Shown here one piece after another: positions 49,937 through 60,796 of a stretch of 64,000 nucleotides of DNA (within the stretch, counting starts at the first letter, position 1; every line of letters begins with the position of its first letter). The DNA lies in the NCBI GenBank assembly GCA_001632435.1, contig KV423977.1:105988-169987 (forward strand). Reading direction: 5' to 3'. This DNA comes from Calocera cornea HHB12733 (lineage: Eukaryota; Basidiomycota; Dacrymycetes; Dacrymycetales; Dacrymycetaceae). The translations under genes and the position numbers were made by a program. The notes beneath the pieces are model-generated. The model was not told the DNA's origin. It was given only the letters and a program-made list of their open reading frames with translations, and ran no database searches.

Positions 49937-50825
49937 TCACACCCACTCCCAAGAAACGCCGTTCAGCCTGCCAAGCGCCTCATCCGCAAACTTGTCAAAC
50001 ACGCCCGTGCTCATGTCCAAGTCCCACATCGCGCACCCCGTGCACCGGTCCTGCACCGTCACGGTCTGGGTGACACCCTGGTACGTCGCCTTGAGCTGCT
50101 TGCCGCAGACCGGGTTGTTGTTGGGGTTGCTGCCCGGGCCGGCGTACCCCGGGTAGACGTCGAACAGCTTTTCCGACACGGCGACGATCGCGTCCGTCGG
50201 GACGTTCGTGACGCCGCACGCGCCCAGGCCGACCGCGTAGAACGTGCCTTGGCCCGTGTGCGTGCCGGTGAGGATGCCATTCGGGTCGTCGGTCGAGCCG
50301 GAGCCCGACGAGCCGGAACCGGAGTCAGAGCCGGACGAGCCAGAGCCGGACGAGCTCGCGGAAGTCGTAGGAGCCGCGCTACTGGTCGTCGTCGTCGTGG
50401 TAGGCGCAGCCTGGGTGGCCGGAGGCGGGTCCTGGGCCGTGGCTACGTCAAAAGTATAAGCATACGCCTCCCTGGCACAAAGAGAACAAGAACGTACGTG
50501 ACCCCGCAACGTTCCCCGCGCCCACATCCGTCGGTGCGGAGCTGGAGCTGGAGCTGGAACTCGAGCTGGAGCCCTTGTTCTTAGGCGTGCACCGCTTGCC
50601 CTTCTTCTTCTTCAGCGCCTTCTTCTCCAGCTGCTTCTTCTCGACCTCGGCGGCAGCGAGCTTCTTTGCCAGCCCGGAGTGGGGGGAAGCCTCGAACGCC
50701 CTGCGCTGGGCGGGGGAGAGGGAGCGGCCGAGGGCCGAGTACTCTGACCTGGATAGGGGCGCGCGCGGGGAGGAGGTAGCGAGGGCGAGGAGGGGAAGAA
50801 GGAGGAGGAGGATCGTGGGCTGCAT
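49937..50825 (-). CDS. Secreted RlpA-like double-psi beta-barrel protein
   Basis: Two exons agree in phase, 50825-50498 and 50442-49937, giving 277 aa. MQPTILLLLLPLLALATSSP is a signal peptide. A basic Lys-rich segment and a Ser run follow, then a long Ser/Thr/Gly linker suited to O-glycosylation. The C-terminal ~110 residues form the domain: GQGTFYAVGLGACGV, a Cys pair (GACGV and NPVCGKQLK), VTVQDRCTGC and the terminal LSWEWV-like LNGVSWEWV. This is the RlpA/barwin-like double-psi beta-barrel family, which includes fungal proteins annotated as riboflavin-aldehyde-forming enzymes. It probably acts in the cell wall or outside the cell; an enzymatic role is not established. Flanked by two related small secreted protein genes. 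Confidence 0.88.
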
Positions 50826-53093
50826 CTTGCTTGGTTGCTTGAGTTTGGGTTGGGTTGGGTTGGTGCTGGGCGGTCGACGCGGCTGGGGTAGGAGCAGGAG
50901 CAGGGGCGGGAGAGCGACGGGGCGGGGGATGCGAAGGGAGAGGGCGGTTCAAATGCGAATTGCGAGGGGTAACGTGATCGATTGCAAAGGAGTGCGAATG
51001 CGATGCAAGCAAAGCACGAGGCGGATGGGATGAGACGAGATGAGACGAGGCGAGTCTTGAATAGGACTGAGGGAGCGAAGGCCGGGCGGGCGACACCAAA
51101 ACGGGGGTGGCAGCTTAAAAGAGGGTCCTATGTAGCGCCGCGGGAGGAAGAAGAGAAGGGCGGATCAGGCCACGCTCGAGGAGGGTCGGGCCGCGGAGGG
51201 CTGCCGGGAGGGGACTTACGGGGAGAACGAGGGTGGGGAGCGCGGGCGGGGCGTGGACGGGGGTCGACGGAGGTGTCGGTGAGGTAAAGAGGGTAGAAAT
51301 GGGGTGGACGAGGAGGGACGGCGGTGAAGTGAGGGGAGGTGAGGTAAGGAGGGGAGGGAAGGGGTAGAGACAAGAGGGAACGTGTACCAGGGCCTTATGC
51401 CAGACTTGGACTGTATGGCCGGCGCGTTTCGCATGACGACGACCCTATTTCTGCCGGGCGCGTGCACCGTCCCCTGGGCCAACCAGTACCGTCCATAAAA
51501 TTAGGTGCAGTCAGAGGGGCCTATGTTTAGGCTCCCATCTCGTCGTGCCATCCACCACCACCACCAGCGAAACGTGCTCCGCTCGATTCACCGTCATCCC
51601 CCTCTTTCACTACTACTGAGTACACTCTGATCCGCGCCCATCCGGCCCACTTCAAAGTTCATTCATTTAATCCGAAGCTTGACACCCGGACCCTCACGGG
51701 CCAGACAGACCCCGCACCGCTGGCGAAACACCTCAGGGTAGGGCCTGGCCCGCAAAGTGTTATACCGGTACGTGCGTCAGACCTCAGCGTGGTCCCACAG
51801 GAGGGTAAGAGGGGACGTCTCGCCTCGCCTCAGCGGTGGCTACCTCCCACCTGCCAGCACGCATCAGAACACGCCGTGACAGTACCGGAACTGCGGGCAG
51901 GCAAACGAGGGAGAAAGGGTTCACCCTGGCCTCTTGCCCCGCCAGTCCCGCCCGCTTCCCACGCAGGCTATTTTGGGCCCGGACGGCAGGGCTGCGCACT
52001 GCGCATGGGCGGCTGAGCTTCGCTTCTGAGGAGCGCCGCTCGCCAACTAGCTTTTCTTCAGGACTACGGTGCTCCACTATAATAAACTAGCTACAGTACA
52101 GTACAGTACAGTACTGCAATTGTTGGCCCCATTCTCAACTCTCGAGCTCGGTCCATTCAGTCATACTGCCCGCCGCGAGTGCGGCGTGTCAGGCCCTGTT
52201 CCCTCGAGCAGCCCAACTCTCAGCTCCCAGCAGTCAGGCTGAGAGCTGGGCTGTCGCCCTCCGGCTCCGGCTCCGGCATGATGTGGCTCCGGAGTACGAG
52301 GAGCGACGGGGCGCCTCTACTACCCCTGCTGTGTAGAGTCATTGCGGGGAGGGTTGGGATGCGATGACAATGTGTCCGTGGACTGTACATGACCAGCTGC
52401 AGGGTGCCGGCGCGGGGCGGCAAGAGCGTCTCCGACCTCCGGCAGCTAGGACGGCTAGCCTACTGCAAGTATACGACACGCGACAAGTTGTCTCAGTCTG
52501 CCCCTGGACGGGTGTTCTGGTCTGCACCGTACTAGGAAAACACCAACAGGATGCCTGCTGCTGTACGCTGCTACGCGCAACGCTGCAGCACAGAACTGTA
52601 CAGTACTAACGACGGCATGCCGAGCCTGCAACTGTCCTCGCGTGCAGAAAGCGATCCTGTGCGCACTGCCGGTCCGCTCGACCCAACCCAGCAATCAATC
52701 GCATCACCGCTTCTCCCCAGTATATGCGGCCCACAGGACCAGCGTGTGCATGGACTATAAAAGGCCGGCGCAGTGGCCCGTCTACTCCTGCCCATCATTC
52801 CAACACGCCTACATCCCCCGAAGCCGCAGCCGCTGGTCGGACTCTCGCGTCTTCTCTACTCTAACAGCTCCCACCCACACCACTCGCTCTCTCACACATC
52901 GCTGCTGGTCAGCCAGAGCCATACCTCGTGCGGTACCCCACACTCGCACGACACAGCTCACGGCTCACGTCCCGCGACTGCCTCCCGTATACAACGCCTG
53001 AGCCTGAACAGTGAGTCTACTCTCCTGCCGCTCTCTGCGCAGGGGCAGGGAGCGCTGACGCTTCCCCGCCTAACAGTATCCGTATCAAGCAAG
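50826..53093. other. Long intergenic region, no supported gene
   Basis: About 2.3 kb upstream of both flanking secreted-protein genes, so it is probably a large divergent regulatory region. It has a GA-rich/GGGAGG stretch at ~51100-51370, a (ACAGT)n run at 52090-52115, and a TATAAA-like element (CTATAAAAGG) at ~52754, ~340 bp before the ATG at 53094. Confidence 0.45.
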
Positions 53094-53585
53094 ATGGTTC
53101 TGCTAAGCACGCTCGCGCTCAACTCCCTCCTCTGGGTCAGCCTCGCCCTAGCCGCCCCGCCCAGCTTTGGCCGTCAGCGCTCGGACTTCTTCGACCGGCC
53201 CGACACGCTCGCGCCCCGCGGCATGTACCTCATGGACGACACTGGCACTGTTTTCCTCGCCGCGCGATACGTGGACTTTGACGACCCAGAGCTCCTCGCG
53301 CGCGCTCTCCCCGGCAGCGGACTGCTAAGGAAGGTCGGCCGGTTCCTGGGGATCCGGAAGGGGAAAGCCAAGGAGACGACAGACCCGGCGGACGCGAATG
53401 CGGAGAGAGACGCAGAGATCGCCAGAGTGGAGGCGGCTGCGGCGAAGGAGCGAGAAGCGAAGATAGCGAGGGAAGCGAAAAATAGGCGCAGGAATAGTGC
53501 AACGATTGGCCGTCAGCGGGTTGCGAGAGAGAGCAAGGAGCTAAGGAGAGGCACCTTCATAGACACTCACCCCCCCAGTCCCTGA
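53094..53585 (+). CDS. Small secreted protein, paralogue B
   Basis: 163 aa, single exon. MVLLSTLALNSLLWVSLALA is a signal peptide followed by AP. The mature region carries LAPRGMYLMDDTGTVFLAAR and YVDFDDPELLARAL, matching the copy at 47995 in order and spacing. A Lys/Glu/Ala helical segment (AERDAEIARVEAAAAKEREA) and a basic tail follow. A TATA-like element lies ~340 bp upstream with a pyrimidine-rich leader. The start ATG at 53094 is preferred because the upstream in-frame stretch to 52773 lacks secretory or domain character. Function unknown. Confidence 0.75.
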   Translation: MVLLSTLALNSLLWVSLALAAPPSFGRQRSDFFDRPDTLAPRGMYLMDDTGTVFLAARYVDFDDPELLARALPGSGLLRKVGRFLGIRKGKAKETTDPADANAERDAEIARVEAAAAKEREAKIAREAKNRRRNSATIGRQRVARESKELRRGTFIDTHPPSP

Positions 53586-54363
53586 GAGCGAGTAACTTCG
53601 GGGGTATTCATTATAGATAGGCTCCATGATCTGTGTTGTTATGGCTGTAGACTTAAAGGAGCGGCAGCATTGCCATACTGTCTCCAGTTAGCTGCATCGG
53701 AAACTCAACACCACCCTGCCTTTTTGCAGTCCTCTGTCCATTGTCAGTTTGCAGGAGAGGCGGCCGAGTCACTGCGGCCCATCCCAGCTGCTTCTACATA
53801 GCTGGCTCTGTGTACGTTGTGTCTACTAGAAGCAGGGCCCGGGCGGCTCTGTCCTTGTTCGTCGGTCTGCTGCAGACGTCCCCGGCGTCATAGAATTGAA
53901 ATGTCACGGATCGCCAACCTGTTACCCACAATGTAACAAAGTGTGGCTTCAGTTGCCTTACTGGAGTATCCATCATGCAGGACCACAGCCTGTTTTGCCT
54001 GCATATCAGGAGTGGGGCCATAACCTACACCGACGAAAGCGCTTGTATTGCCAGCGGGTCCAGCGTGCCTCGCAGACACAGTACGGCCGCCAGGCTGCCT
54101 CGTTCCGTCCACAACGTCGACAAGGTCCTGAAACGCAGGTGGTGCTCCGTCAACAAACGACACTAAGTGACTCTTCACATCGGAGCCATAGAGATCGGAG
54201 GGTGTTCATGGAACAATACCGCTCGACGCGTTAAGTTCGTAAAATAGCATTTATTCACACACCGTCCTAAAGTATCTAAGGCGCCCTCCTTGTGCTACGA
54301 TGCCCAAGAAACGCGGTCAGTACTCACTGTCCAACGCTTAGCACAGGTCCAGAGCTGCAATTC
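53586..54363. other. Intergenic, only weak frames
   Basis: A 96-codon minus-strand frame at 53888-54178 (MKSHLVSFVDGAPPAFQDLV) and a 112-codon plus frame overlap and neither is convincing. No gene is called. Confidence 0.4.
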
Positions 54364-55818
54364 TTACAGATGACCCCGTTCCCGTGCCTCGAGAACCTCT
54401 TTGGGGATTCCATATCTGTATGAATGCCACAGAAGCTTCAGGTATTCCGGCCATTGATCGATCGCCTCACGTTTCGTTAATCCAAATGACTTGGTCCATC
54501 CCACTTTCTTCCGTAGTTGTCGTGCGCTCATGCCGGCAACCGCCCTCCAAAATTAAGACATGGCATCTTTCGGTGTGGGACGGTTATTCGGGTCATCCTC
54601 CATCATAGTGAGGAAAGCTGGCTCCAGGAAGTCCAAGCCCGATCGATACTTTTCATCTGATGAGAACCGACAACCCGAGTTTAGACGTATATGCTTACTC
54701 GCAACTGCTCCACAACACTAAAGCCAAGAGCCCATACGTCTCCCTTGAACGGGTCGAACGGAGCTTCTCTGTTTGCTAGCACTTCCGGTGGAATCAGCGC
54801 CGCTGCGTTGAATCGGGCGCCTTTTCGCGCTTCGAAGCTGAGAAACATAAATCCAGATCCGAAGTCGATGTAGCAGTACTTGACGGGAGCTTGGAGACGT
54901 GTCAAGCGCTTGATTCCTCTCTCCGGTAATCGTTGGTCCGGCTGGAAGTTAAATGGGCCATGGAATCCGTTCGGAAACATAGCTCTTGCATCCAAGAGGA
55001 TGTTTCCCAAGTGTATGTCCCTGTGATCCATTAGAACAGTGTCCACCCTTCGTAGTGCGATGCATTACCCATGAGCGACGTTTTGCGAATGCATATATTC
55101 CAATCCCTGGCACCGCTCAGTTCATCTCACATCTCACGTGTGAATCGCAACTGACCTCTAGCACCTGAAGGAGGAAGGAGACGATCTCAGCGGCTATAGT
55201 CCATGATGGTTGCCTACAGTCTCTTAGCAGCGGCTCGACGAGTGTCTCGTCAAAAACGTCTGCGTAGCCTTCGACCGGAAATGCTTCAAGGAGAGGGACA
55301 GAATGATTGGAGGGATGGTTGGCTGTAGACGGGTCTGAGAAGTACCGAAGAATAGAGAGTTCGGCCACTTCGTGAGGATCATCGCTCCAAAGCTTAAGGA
55401 CGACCTGTGCACTATCCCTCACGCGAACAGCGTCCATAACGATACCACCTTGCTGGCAGGCTCATCAGATATATCCTTTACAATCTGCAGATGAAGCTGT
55501 GGCTCACCCGAATGCCAATGCTATCCTCAACTCCTCTGGATTCCTTTTCGTGCCTATCCACGAGCCAACCCAGCCTGGTTGATATCGAGGGCGCAATTTG
55601 TATCCACGCTTGAGTAGGACTGGTTGAATGTGCGCCCAATTCTTCTCCGCTACTGAGAGACCATAAGGTGCATTCATGTCGCCAGTTGCTGAAACTGAAT
55701 TGGCATCCGACAGTGATTCTGTATAATGAAATGCTTTCTCAGATGGTGCTGGCAGCGTCGATAGAATGGGTAAGGCGCCGGTCATCGCCTCGCTCGATGG
55801 TCCAGCTGGCACAGGCAT
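54364..55818 (-). pseudogene. Kinase-like paralogue, frameshifted and with a premature stop
   Basis: Minus-strand copy of the kinase-like gene at 57319. It keeps RPRYQPGWVGSWIGTKRNPE, then GIVMDAVRV...VVLKLW, LRYFSDPS, GLEYMHSQNVAHG, the catalytic loop GDIHLGN and YIDFGSG (DFG). Two breaks are seen. A one-base deletion near 55530 shifts the frame before EDSI, which is in frame in the plus copy. A TAA at 54553-54555 sits inside the region matching LKLSFHSMLVG, although the same frame stays recognisable afterwards (KKVGW, YLKLLWHSYRYG) to a TAA at 54364-54366. Introns lie at the same positions as in the intact copy. Confidence 0.8.
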
Positions 55819-57318
55819 ATTGCAGAGCCTGGAGGAGAGATCTTGTACGATCGGGAGCTTCAGTTGAAGAGAACAATTGAATATGGCGTACGACAGGGCT
55901 ACAGCCTGCAGATATACCAGACTGATATGGATCGATGTTGATTAAGCAAAGGAGCTCGCTGAAACCGAGGGATGAGGAGTATTGGTCTAAGTGCTTGTCG
56001 AGCTTGAGCATCAAACCGAAGAGCCATCACTCCTGACTCCTGGCCTTCTTCCAGGAATAGACGACTCTCGATACTGTGCGACAGGGGTGAGCGGCTTATT
56101 GGAAAGCGGAACGGGCTGCGGGAACTAACCTATGCAGATCGCGAACTAACCTATGCAGATGCCCACGCTTATGTACGCATCCTCAGGCCCGCGGCGAGAG
56201 GTTGTCTTGAGGACAGGAGTTTGACCTTGTCTGATTTTCAGCGGCAGAGAGAACGCGTGGCGTCTGCTCGATGGCTCGGACAACGCCATCTGTGCCCGAT
56301 GGGGCAAAGGCAGTACTGACACGTTTGTAGCGACCGCTTAACGGTGGCGTCGCACCAATGAAGCGCATCACGGCACACACCGTATAATATTCTGCAAGAA
56401 CGATCATATTCTAACGCTGGGTATCAACCGACGTATCTCGTACAGCCTGAGGTGTGGACTGATGTCGGGTACGCGGACGCGATAGGGCTGAGTACATCAT
56501 CAGCGTTCACGTTCCCGGCACCGCCAACTGAAGGTGCTCACCAGCATCCTCCCAGGATCCAGACCCGAACAGCCCCAAAGTCCCTCTCTTCCCAGAGTGG
56601 CGCCGCTTTCGACATAATCCTCTCTAACCACATCGCAGCAACATCATTCCTTTGCCCGGCAAATGAGCTCATACGAGATCTCGCCATCGGTCTATTGATC
56701 GGGACATCATGATGCAGGATACATGCTGCACATCGTCGCGCGCGAAGTGATGAGATGGAGCCTGGGACTGTATTGTGGTATCATGGAATGAGGAGGAGAG
56801 GTGTGCAGGTCTGCCGAGTCCGACGTCAACAGCGAGCAACCCTGACGACTGTCGGAAGCGCTTCTGACCGTCGAAGCCGGCGGCCGCTCCAAATGCTGCT
56901 CAGCTCGTCCATCAGCGCGTTGTCCTCCTTCATCCCCCAATCACAGCACCTACTCCCCCGTATCTCTACTACCTAGGATGCCGTATCATGGAGGCGGATC
57001 GCAGACCGGCGGGAATGGCTGGGATCCTTGCTCAGAATCGTTCAACGCTGCGGCCTCCGACTAAGGCCAATGAGATTCCGATACCTCCAAAATTGGCCCT
57101 ATGGCCAGAGGACCCGCCGCTCTTGAGTCGCTGAAGCACACGTCTTGTCTGTTCCCCCAACCTGCGCCAATACCTTTCAAGTCGAAACTGGCGCCATTCT
57201 AAAAGATCCTCAGAGATATACGGCAGTCTGTTATCACCCCATCCGCACCGACTGGTCATCGTCGGCGTTCCGCCCAGGTCACTCGAGCCGAGCCTCACTC
57301 TAGCCCAAAGTCGCCCTT
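55819..57318. promoter_or_regulatory. Shared region between head-to-head kinase paralogues
   Basis: About 1.5 kb separates the start codons of the two divergent paralogues. A direct repeat (GCGAACTAACCTATGCAGAT) lies in tandem near 56122-56160. Short frames such as 56452-56712 have no family character. Confidence 0.45.
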
Positions 57319-58840
57319 ATGGTGTCGACTGAATGCGACATCATCACTGCAGCCGCCACTCTTGCGTCACCCATAAAGACACGATTTCAACACCGCCGAC
57401 AAGGTATACCCGCCGCATTCAGCCGCGTTGCACGATCAACAAGAAAACGCTTTTCTCTGAGTGAGGATGAAGAGCTTTGGGTGGACTTGCAGAAGTCCAT
57501 TGAATCCGCCGGGTACGCATTGCGACCTCGATATCGTCCTGGATGGGTTGGATCGTGGGTTGGTACAAACAAGAAGGCAGAGGAATGTGAAGATAGCATT
57601 GGCATGGGCGTGCGTTTTCAATCGGAACACTCACGGCACCTGTACTGACTTCTTGCACAGAACGCACCAATTGTCATGGATGCCACAAGAATATCCGACG
57701 GAGTGCAGGTACTGCTCAAGCTGTGGATTAACAACGAGCGAGATGGCCCAGAGATGGGAATACTCCGCTACTTCTCCGACCCGTCACGCGTCAATGACCC
57801 CTGTAATCACTGCGTGCCGTTGCTGGATAGCTTCAGTCTCGTAGGGTTGGAACGCGCGTTTGAGGAGATCATTGTCGAGCCCCTGCTTCGCGATTGGAGA
57901 TATCCGCCGTTTTACATGGTCGCTGAGGCGCTTTCTTTCATGCTGCAGTTGATTGAAGTATGTTATCGCCCCTGCCGCTCCTGTTATTGCTGCTCACGTG
58001 AGCTTCCTGTGCCAGGGACTGGAGTACATGCATTCGCACAATGTGGCTCACGGGTATGTACTATCTGCACTCGCGCATGACAATGCTGTATGTCGAACTT
58101 TAGCTCAACGCCCCTGCAGAGACATTCATGCCGGCAACATTATGATGGATCCCAAAGACATGTTTCCGAAAGGCTTCCATGGCGCCTTCAACTACGATTT
58201 TCGCGCCCGTGATTACGACACGAAACGAAAGCTTCTCCGCCAGCGCACACGGCTGCAGAGCTATGTCAAGTACTTCTACATCGATTTCGGCTCCAGTGCG
58301 AAGTTCGGTCCTGGTGAAGCGCATAGTGTTCGCCCTGCGTGGACATTCTGGGAATGTCCGGAGATGAGACGGAAGGAAGGACAGGTCGGGCAAGTTGCCT
58401 ACGATCCCTTCAAGGCCGATGTCTATGCCTTGGGCCTGACGCTTTTGACGGAGATCCAGGTAGGTGGTTGTATTCAATGACAATTCACATACTGATGTGC
58501 TTCGAAGAAACGTACTGGGCTGGAATTCGTTCTCCCGACGCTTCTTGGGATGATCGCCGAGAATCCAGACGATAGACCTAGCATGAGGGAGCTGAAGCTT
58601 TCCTTCCACTCCATGCTAGTGGGACTATCGCACGGCCAAATGAGGAGGAGAATTGGATGGATCGATGATGACAATCCTTTTGTCCATCCTGAAGCATGGG
58701 GAGAGTATCTTAGACTGCTGTGGCAGTCCTATAGATATGGACTAACCAAGGACATCATAACTGACAGGGGAGGCCCTTGGTGGAGATTTTGCTTGACTCA
58801 TCAACAAGATGCGGCTGTCGCTACGTGTGCTGAAGTGTGA
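57319..58840 (+). CDS. Basidiomycete protein kinase-like protein
   Basis: Five exons agree in phase: 57319-57609, 57661-57957, 58016-58053, 58120-58459 and 58508-58840, giving 432 aa. The N-terminus has RPRYRPGWVGSWVGTNKK then EDSIGMG, followed by PIVMDATRISDGVQVLLKLW (the Lys would bind ATP). The middle contains ILRYFSDPSRVNDPCNHCVP, GLEYMHSHNVAHG, the loop GDIHAGNIMMD and YIDFGSS (DFG), then DPFKADVYALGLTLLTE. Thus it has a protein-kinase fold, with HGD instead of the usual HRD. This belongs to a kinase-like family expanded in basidiomycetes; activity and substrates are unknown. It is divergent from a decayed paralogue at 54364-55818. Confidence 0.82.
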
Positions 58841-59922
58841 AGTTGTAGTTGGTCTCCCTCACATCTAGAATCAGCTCCGCTTAGAATCCATATCGAGCAG
58901 AATGTGCTCCATTACCGTCCCGGCAAGCTGTAAGAACTACCGTTAAAGTTCCACCGACGTACCATATGAAGACTGAATGTCTGTCGACAATCGGCTCCAA
59001 GGGCTCGGAGGACAGGGAGGCGCAGAATAGAATGGCGCCTCCAAGAGGTCGCAATCATCACATTGCGCAGTCGACGCGCGACGCACAATTGAACCGGAAG
59101 GCTACGCCAGCGGTTACGGCAGGCTTCCGACGGCGACTGTGGCTCCATGTTTTGTCCATTATCATGGGGCTGCAAGCTTTGTCAATAAGAGCAATGGCGA
59201 CCATAACTGGCGATAGAGACCATTTAAATGCCTCTCTGACTCACTACTAGGACGCCTGTTGGCGGCGTGTGGGTTCCGGTATGGAACATCGACAAGTCAA
59301 CACAAAGACTAGATGTCGTAGAAATAGAGCGTTGTAGCTATCCTCACCATTGAGTTGATGCAAAAGTTGTTGCGAATCTGTACTGGCAACTGAGTATTAA
59401 GCTGTAACAAGTGTGAGTATGAGGATCAACGTGAGCGAGCCAGTCTTACATGCTTGCTGTTGCACTTCTGGTATAAGTATCTAAATGCAAGACAACAAGC
59501 CAGGATAACCATCATGCAGAACTCCCCCAACTCACTGACAAACAACCACTGGGCCCTGAAAAGGTAATGATATTCAGTATCCCTTTTGGCATCAGAGCTG
59601 AACAAAATGGGTGCCTAATGTGGGGGAGATCAGGAGTACCACTGATAAATCAGTGGTAAAGATAAGGGCACAATATAATGCTATTTCAATAGCAAAGTGA
59701 ACATATCAGTACCCTGTGTGCACACCAGTTGTTGTGGGTTCTAAGCAGGTTGGGTATGGTCTTTAGTGCAGCCTGGTAGTAAGAGCAAAATCAGCACCTG
59801 GTTATGGACTTACACTATTGACTTGAGTGCTGGAAACTCATTGCCTTGGTGAATGATTTTGCTGTAATGTTGTTGACACAATTTTTCCATTACACAAACC
59901 ACTGAACAATCACTGATCCAAA
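58841..59922. other. AT-richer intergenic stretch, possible old LTR-element remnant
   Basis: Composition drops noticeably in GC after ~59250. A TTTTGGCATCAGAGCTGAAC stretch near 59584 resembles an initiator-tRNA primer-binding site (TGGTATCAGAGC) of copia-type elements, and GTGGGGGAGA follows. This could be the edge of a decayed LTR element. No coding domain supports it. Confidence 0.3.
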
Positions 59923-60288
59923 CTACTCCATGTCCTCATCCTCCTCCAGCAAAAGTTTGTTGTTTGCACACTGATCCAGGTTGTCCTCATTGTCCTGCTC
60001 ATTCCCATCACCCTGCTCATTGCCATTGCCCTGCTCATTGCCATTGCCCTGCTTACCCTGCACCTCCTGCTCATCTTTGCCTTGCTCACCCTGCTCACCC
60101 TGCCCATCCTGCCCATCCTGCTCATCATCCAGATTGATGTCCATGATTTCAACACCAACTGCTTGCAGTTGGTGCTTGGCATGCACTTGCTTATTCCTTA
60201 TGTAGATCTTGATGAAATCGGATGTTGCCCAATCATCCTGGTACTGACCAAGAACAGGGTCTCTATCAGGGCACACAATACTAGACAC
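59923..60288 (-). CDS. Short frame with EQGNGN repeats (uncertain)
   Basis: 121-codon minus-strand frame. The N-terminal half (DPVLGQYQDDWATSDFIKIY then IRNKQVHAKHQL) looks like folded protein, and the rest is a low-complexity acidic repeat (GNGNEQGNGNEQGDGNEQ). It may be the C-terminal remnant of a transposon protein truncated by the gypsy insertion at its 5' side, since the frame begins right at the presumed LTR edge. No family assigned. Confidence 0.35.
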   Translation of the reverse strand: MSSIVCPDRDPVLGQYQDDWATSDFIKIYIRNKQVHAKHQLQAVGVEIMDINLDDEQDGQDGQGEQGEQGKDEQEVQGKQGNGNEQGNGNEQGDGNEQDNEDNLDQCANNKLLLEEDEDME

Positions 60289-60291
60289 AAG

Positions 60292-60724
60292 GCTGTCTAC
60301 AAAAGTGGTCCGAGAGTATCGAGAAGGAGACGAGATGTCGAGCGAGAGGGACGATATGAGAATAGTGGAGGAAAGCTGAGCACCAGATATCGCGAGAGTT
60401 CGTCTGACAGTATCGAGAGGTTGCTGAGGTTTCGAAGTTTCGATTGAGATCGTGATGCCTAGTTCAACTACACAAGTATTGTGGAGGATCCTAAGAGATC
60501 AGATCTAAGGACGAAACTACGAACAGGTCGATACTATATACGAGAAGGCCGGAAGCATCTTCGAAAAGGGGAATTGTACAGTCAGTTTAGGGCAAGCACC
60601 TCTTACCTTTGCAGAATAGGGACGCTCTGTCGAAATGGTTTCGAGATTGTCGAGATGGGGTTCGTGCCTTCTCGGTTCAAGATCCTATATCGTGAGGGAT
60701 CGGTTTTGGTGAGTCCTGACATCA
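60292..60724 (-). repeat. Gypsy 3' LTR (approximate)
   Basis: In element orientation the LTR begins TGATGTCAGGACTCACC right after a polypurine tract; on the plus strand it would end at TGTCTACAAAAG near 60292, which is less certain. It is rich in TCGAGA and CGATAT words. The partner LTR lies outside the window. Confidence 0.6.
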
Positions 60725-60734
60725 CCCCCCTTTT
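60725..60734 (-). promoter_or_regulatory. Gypsy polypurine tract
   Basis: AAAAGGGGGG on the minus strand, directly before TGATGTCAGG of the LTR and ~60 bp after the Pol stop codon. Confidence 0.8.
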
Positions 60735-60796
60735 AAGGCTCGAGGTCTCCACGAGCTGTGCCGGATTGGAAGCGAAACACCAAGGGCAGGTTGAGA

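Noticed and set aside
51784..52090. Short frames upstream of the secreted protein gene
   Set aside because: Overlapping frames on both strands with compositional bias only; more likely regulatory DNA.
53888..54178. 96-codon minus-strand gene
   Set aside because: No splice partner, domain or paralogue; overlaps an equally long plus-strand frame.
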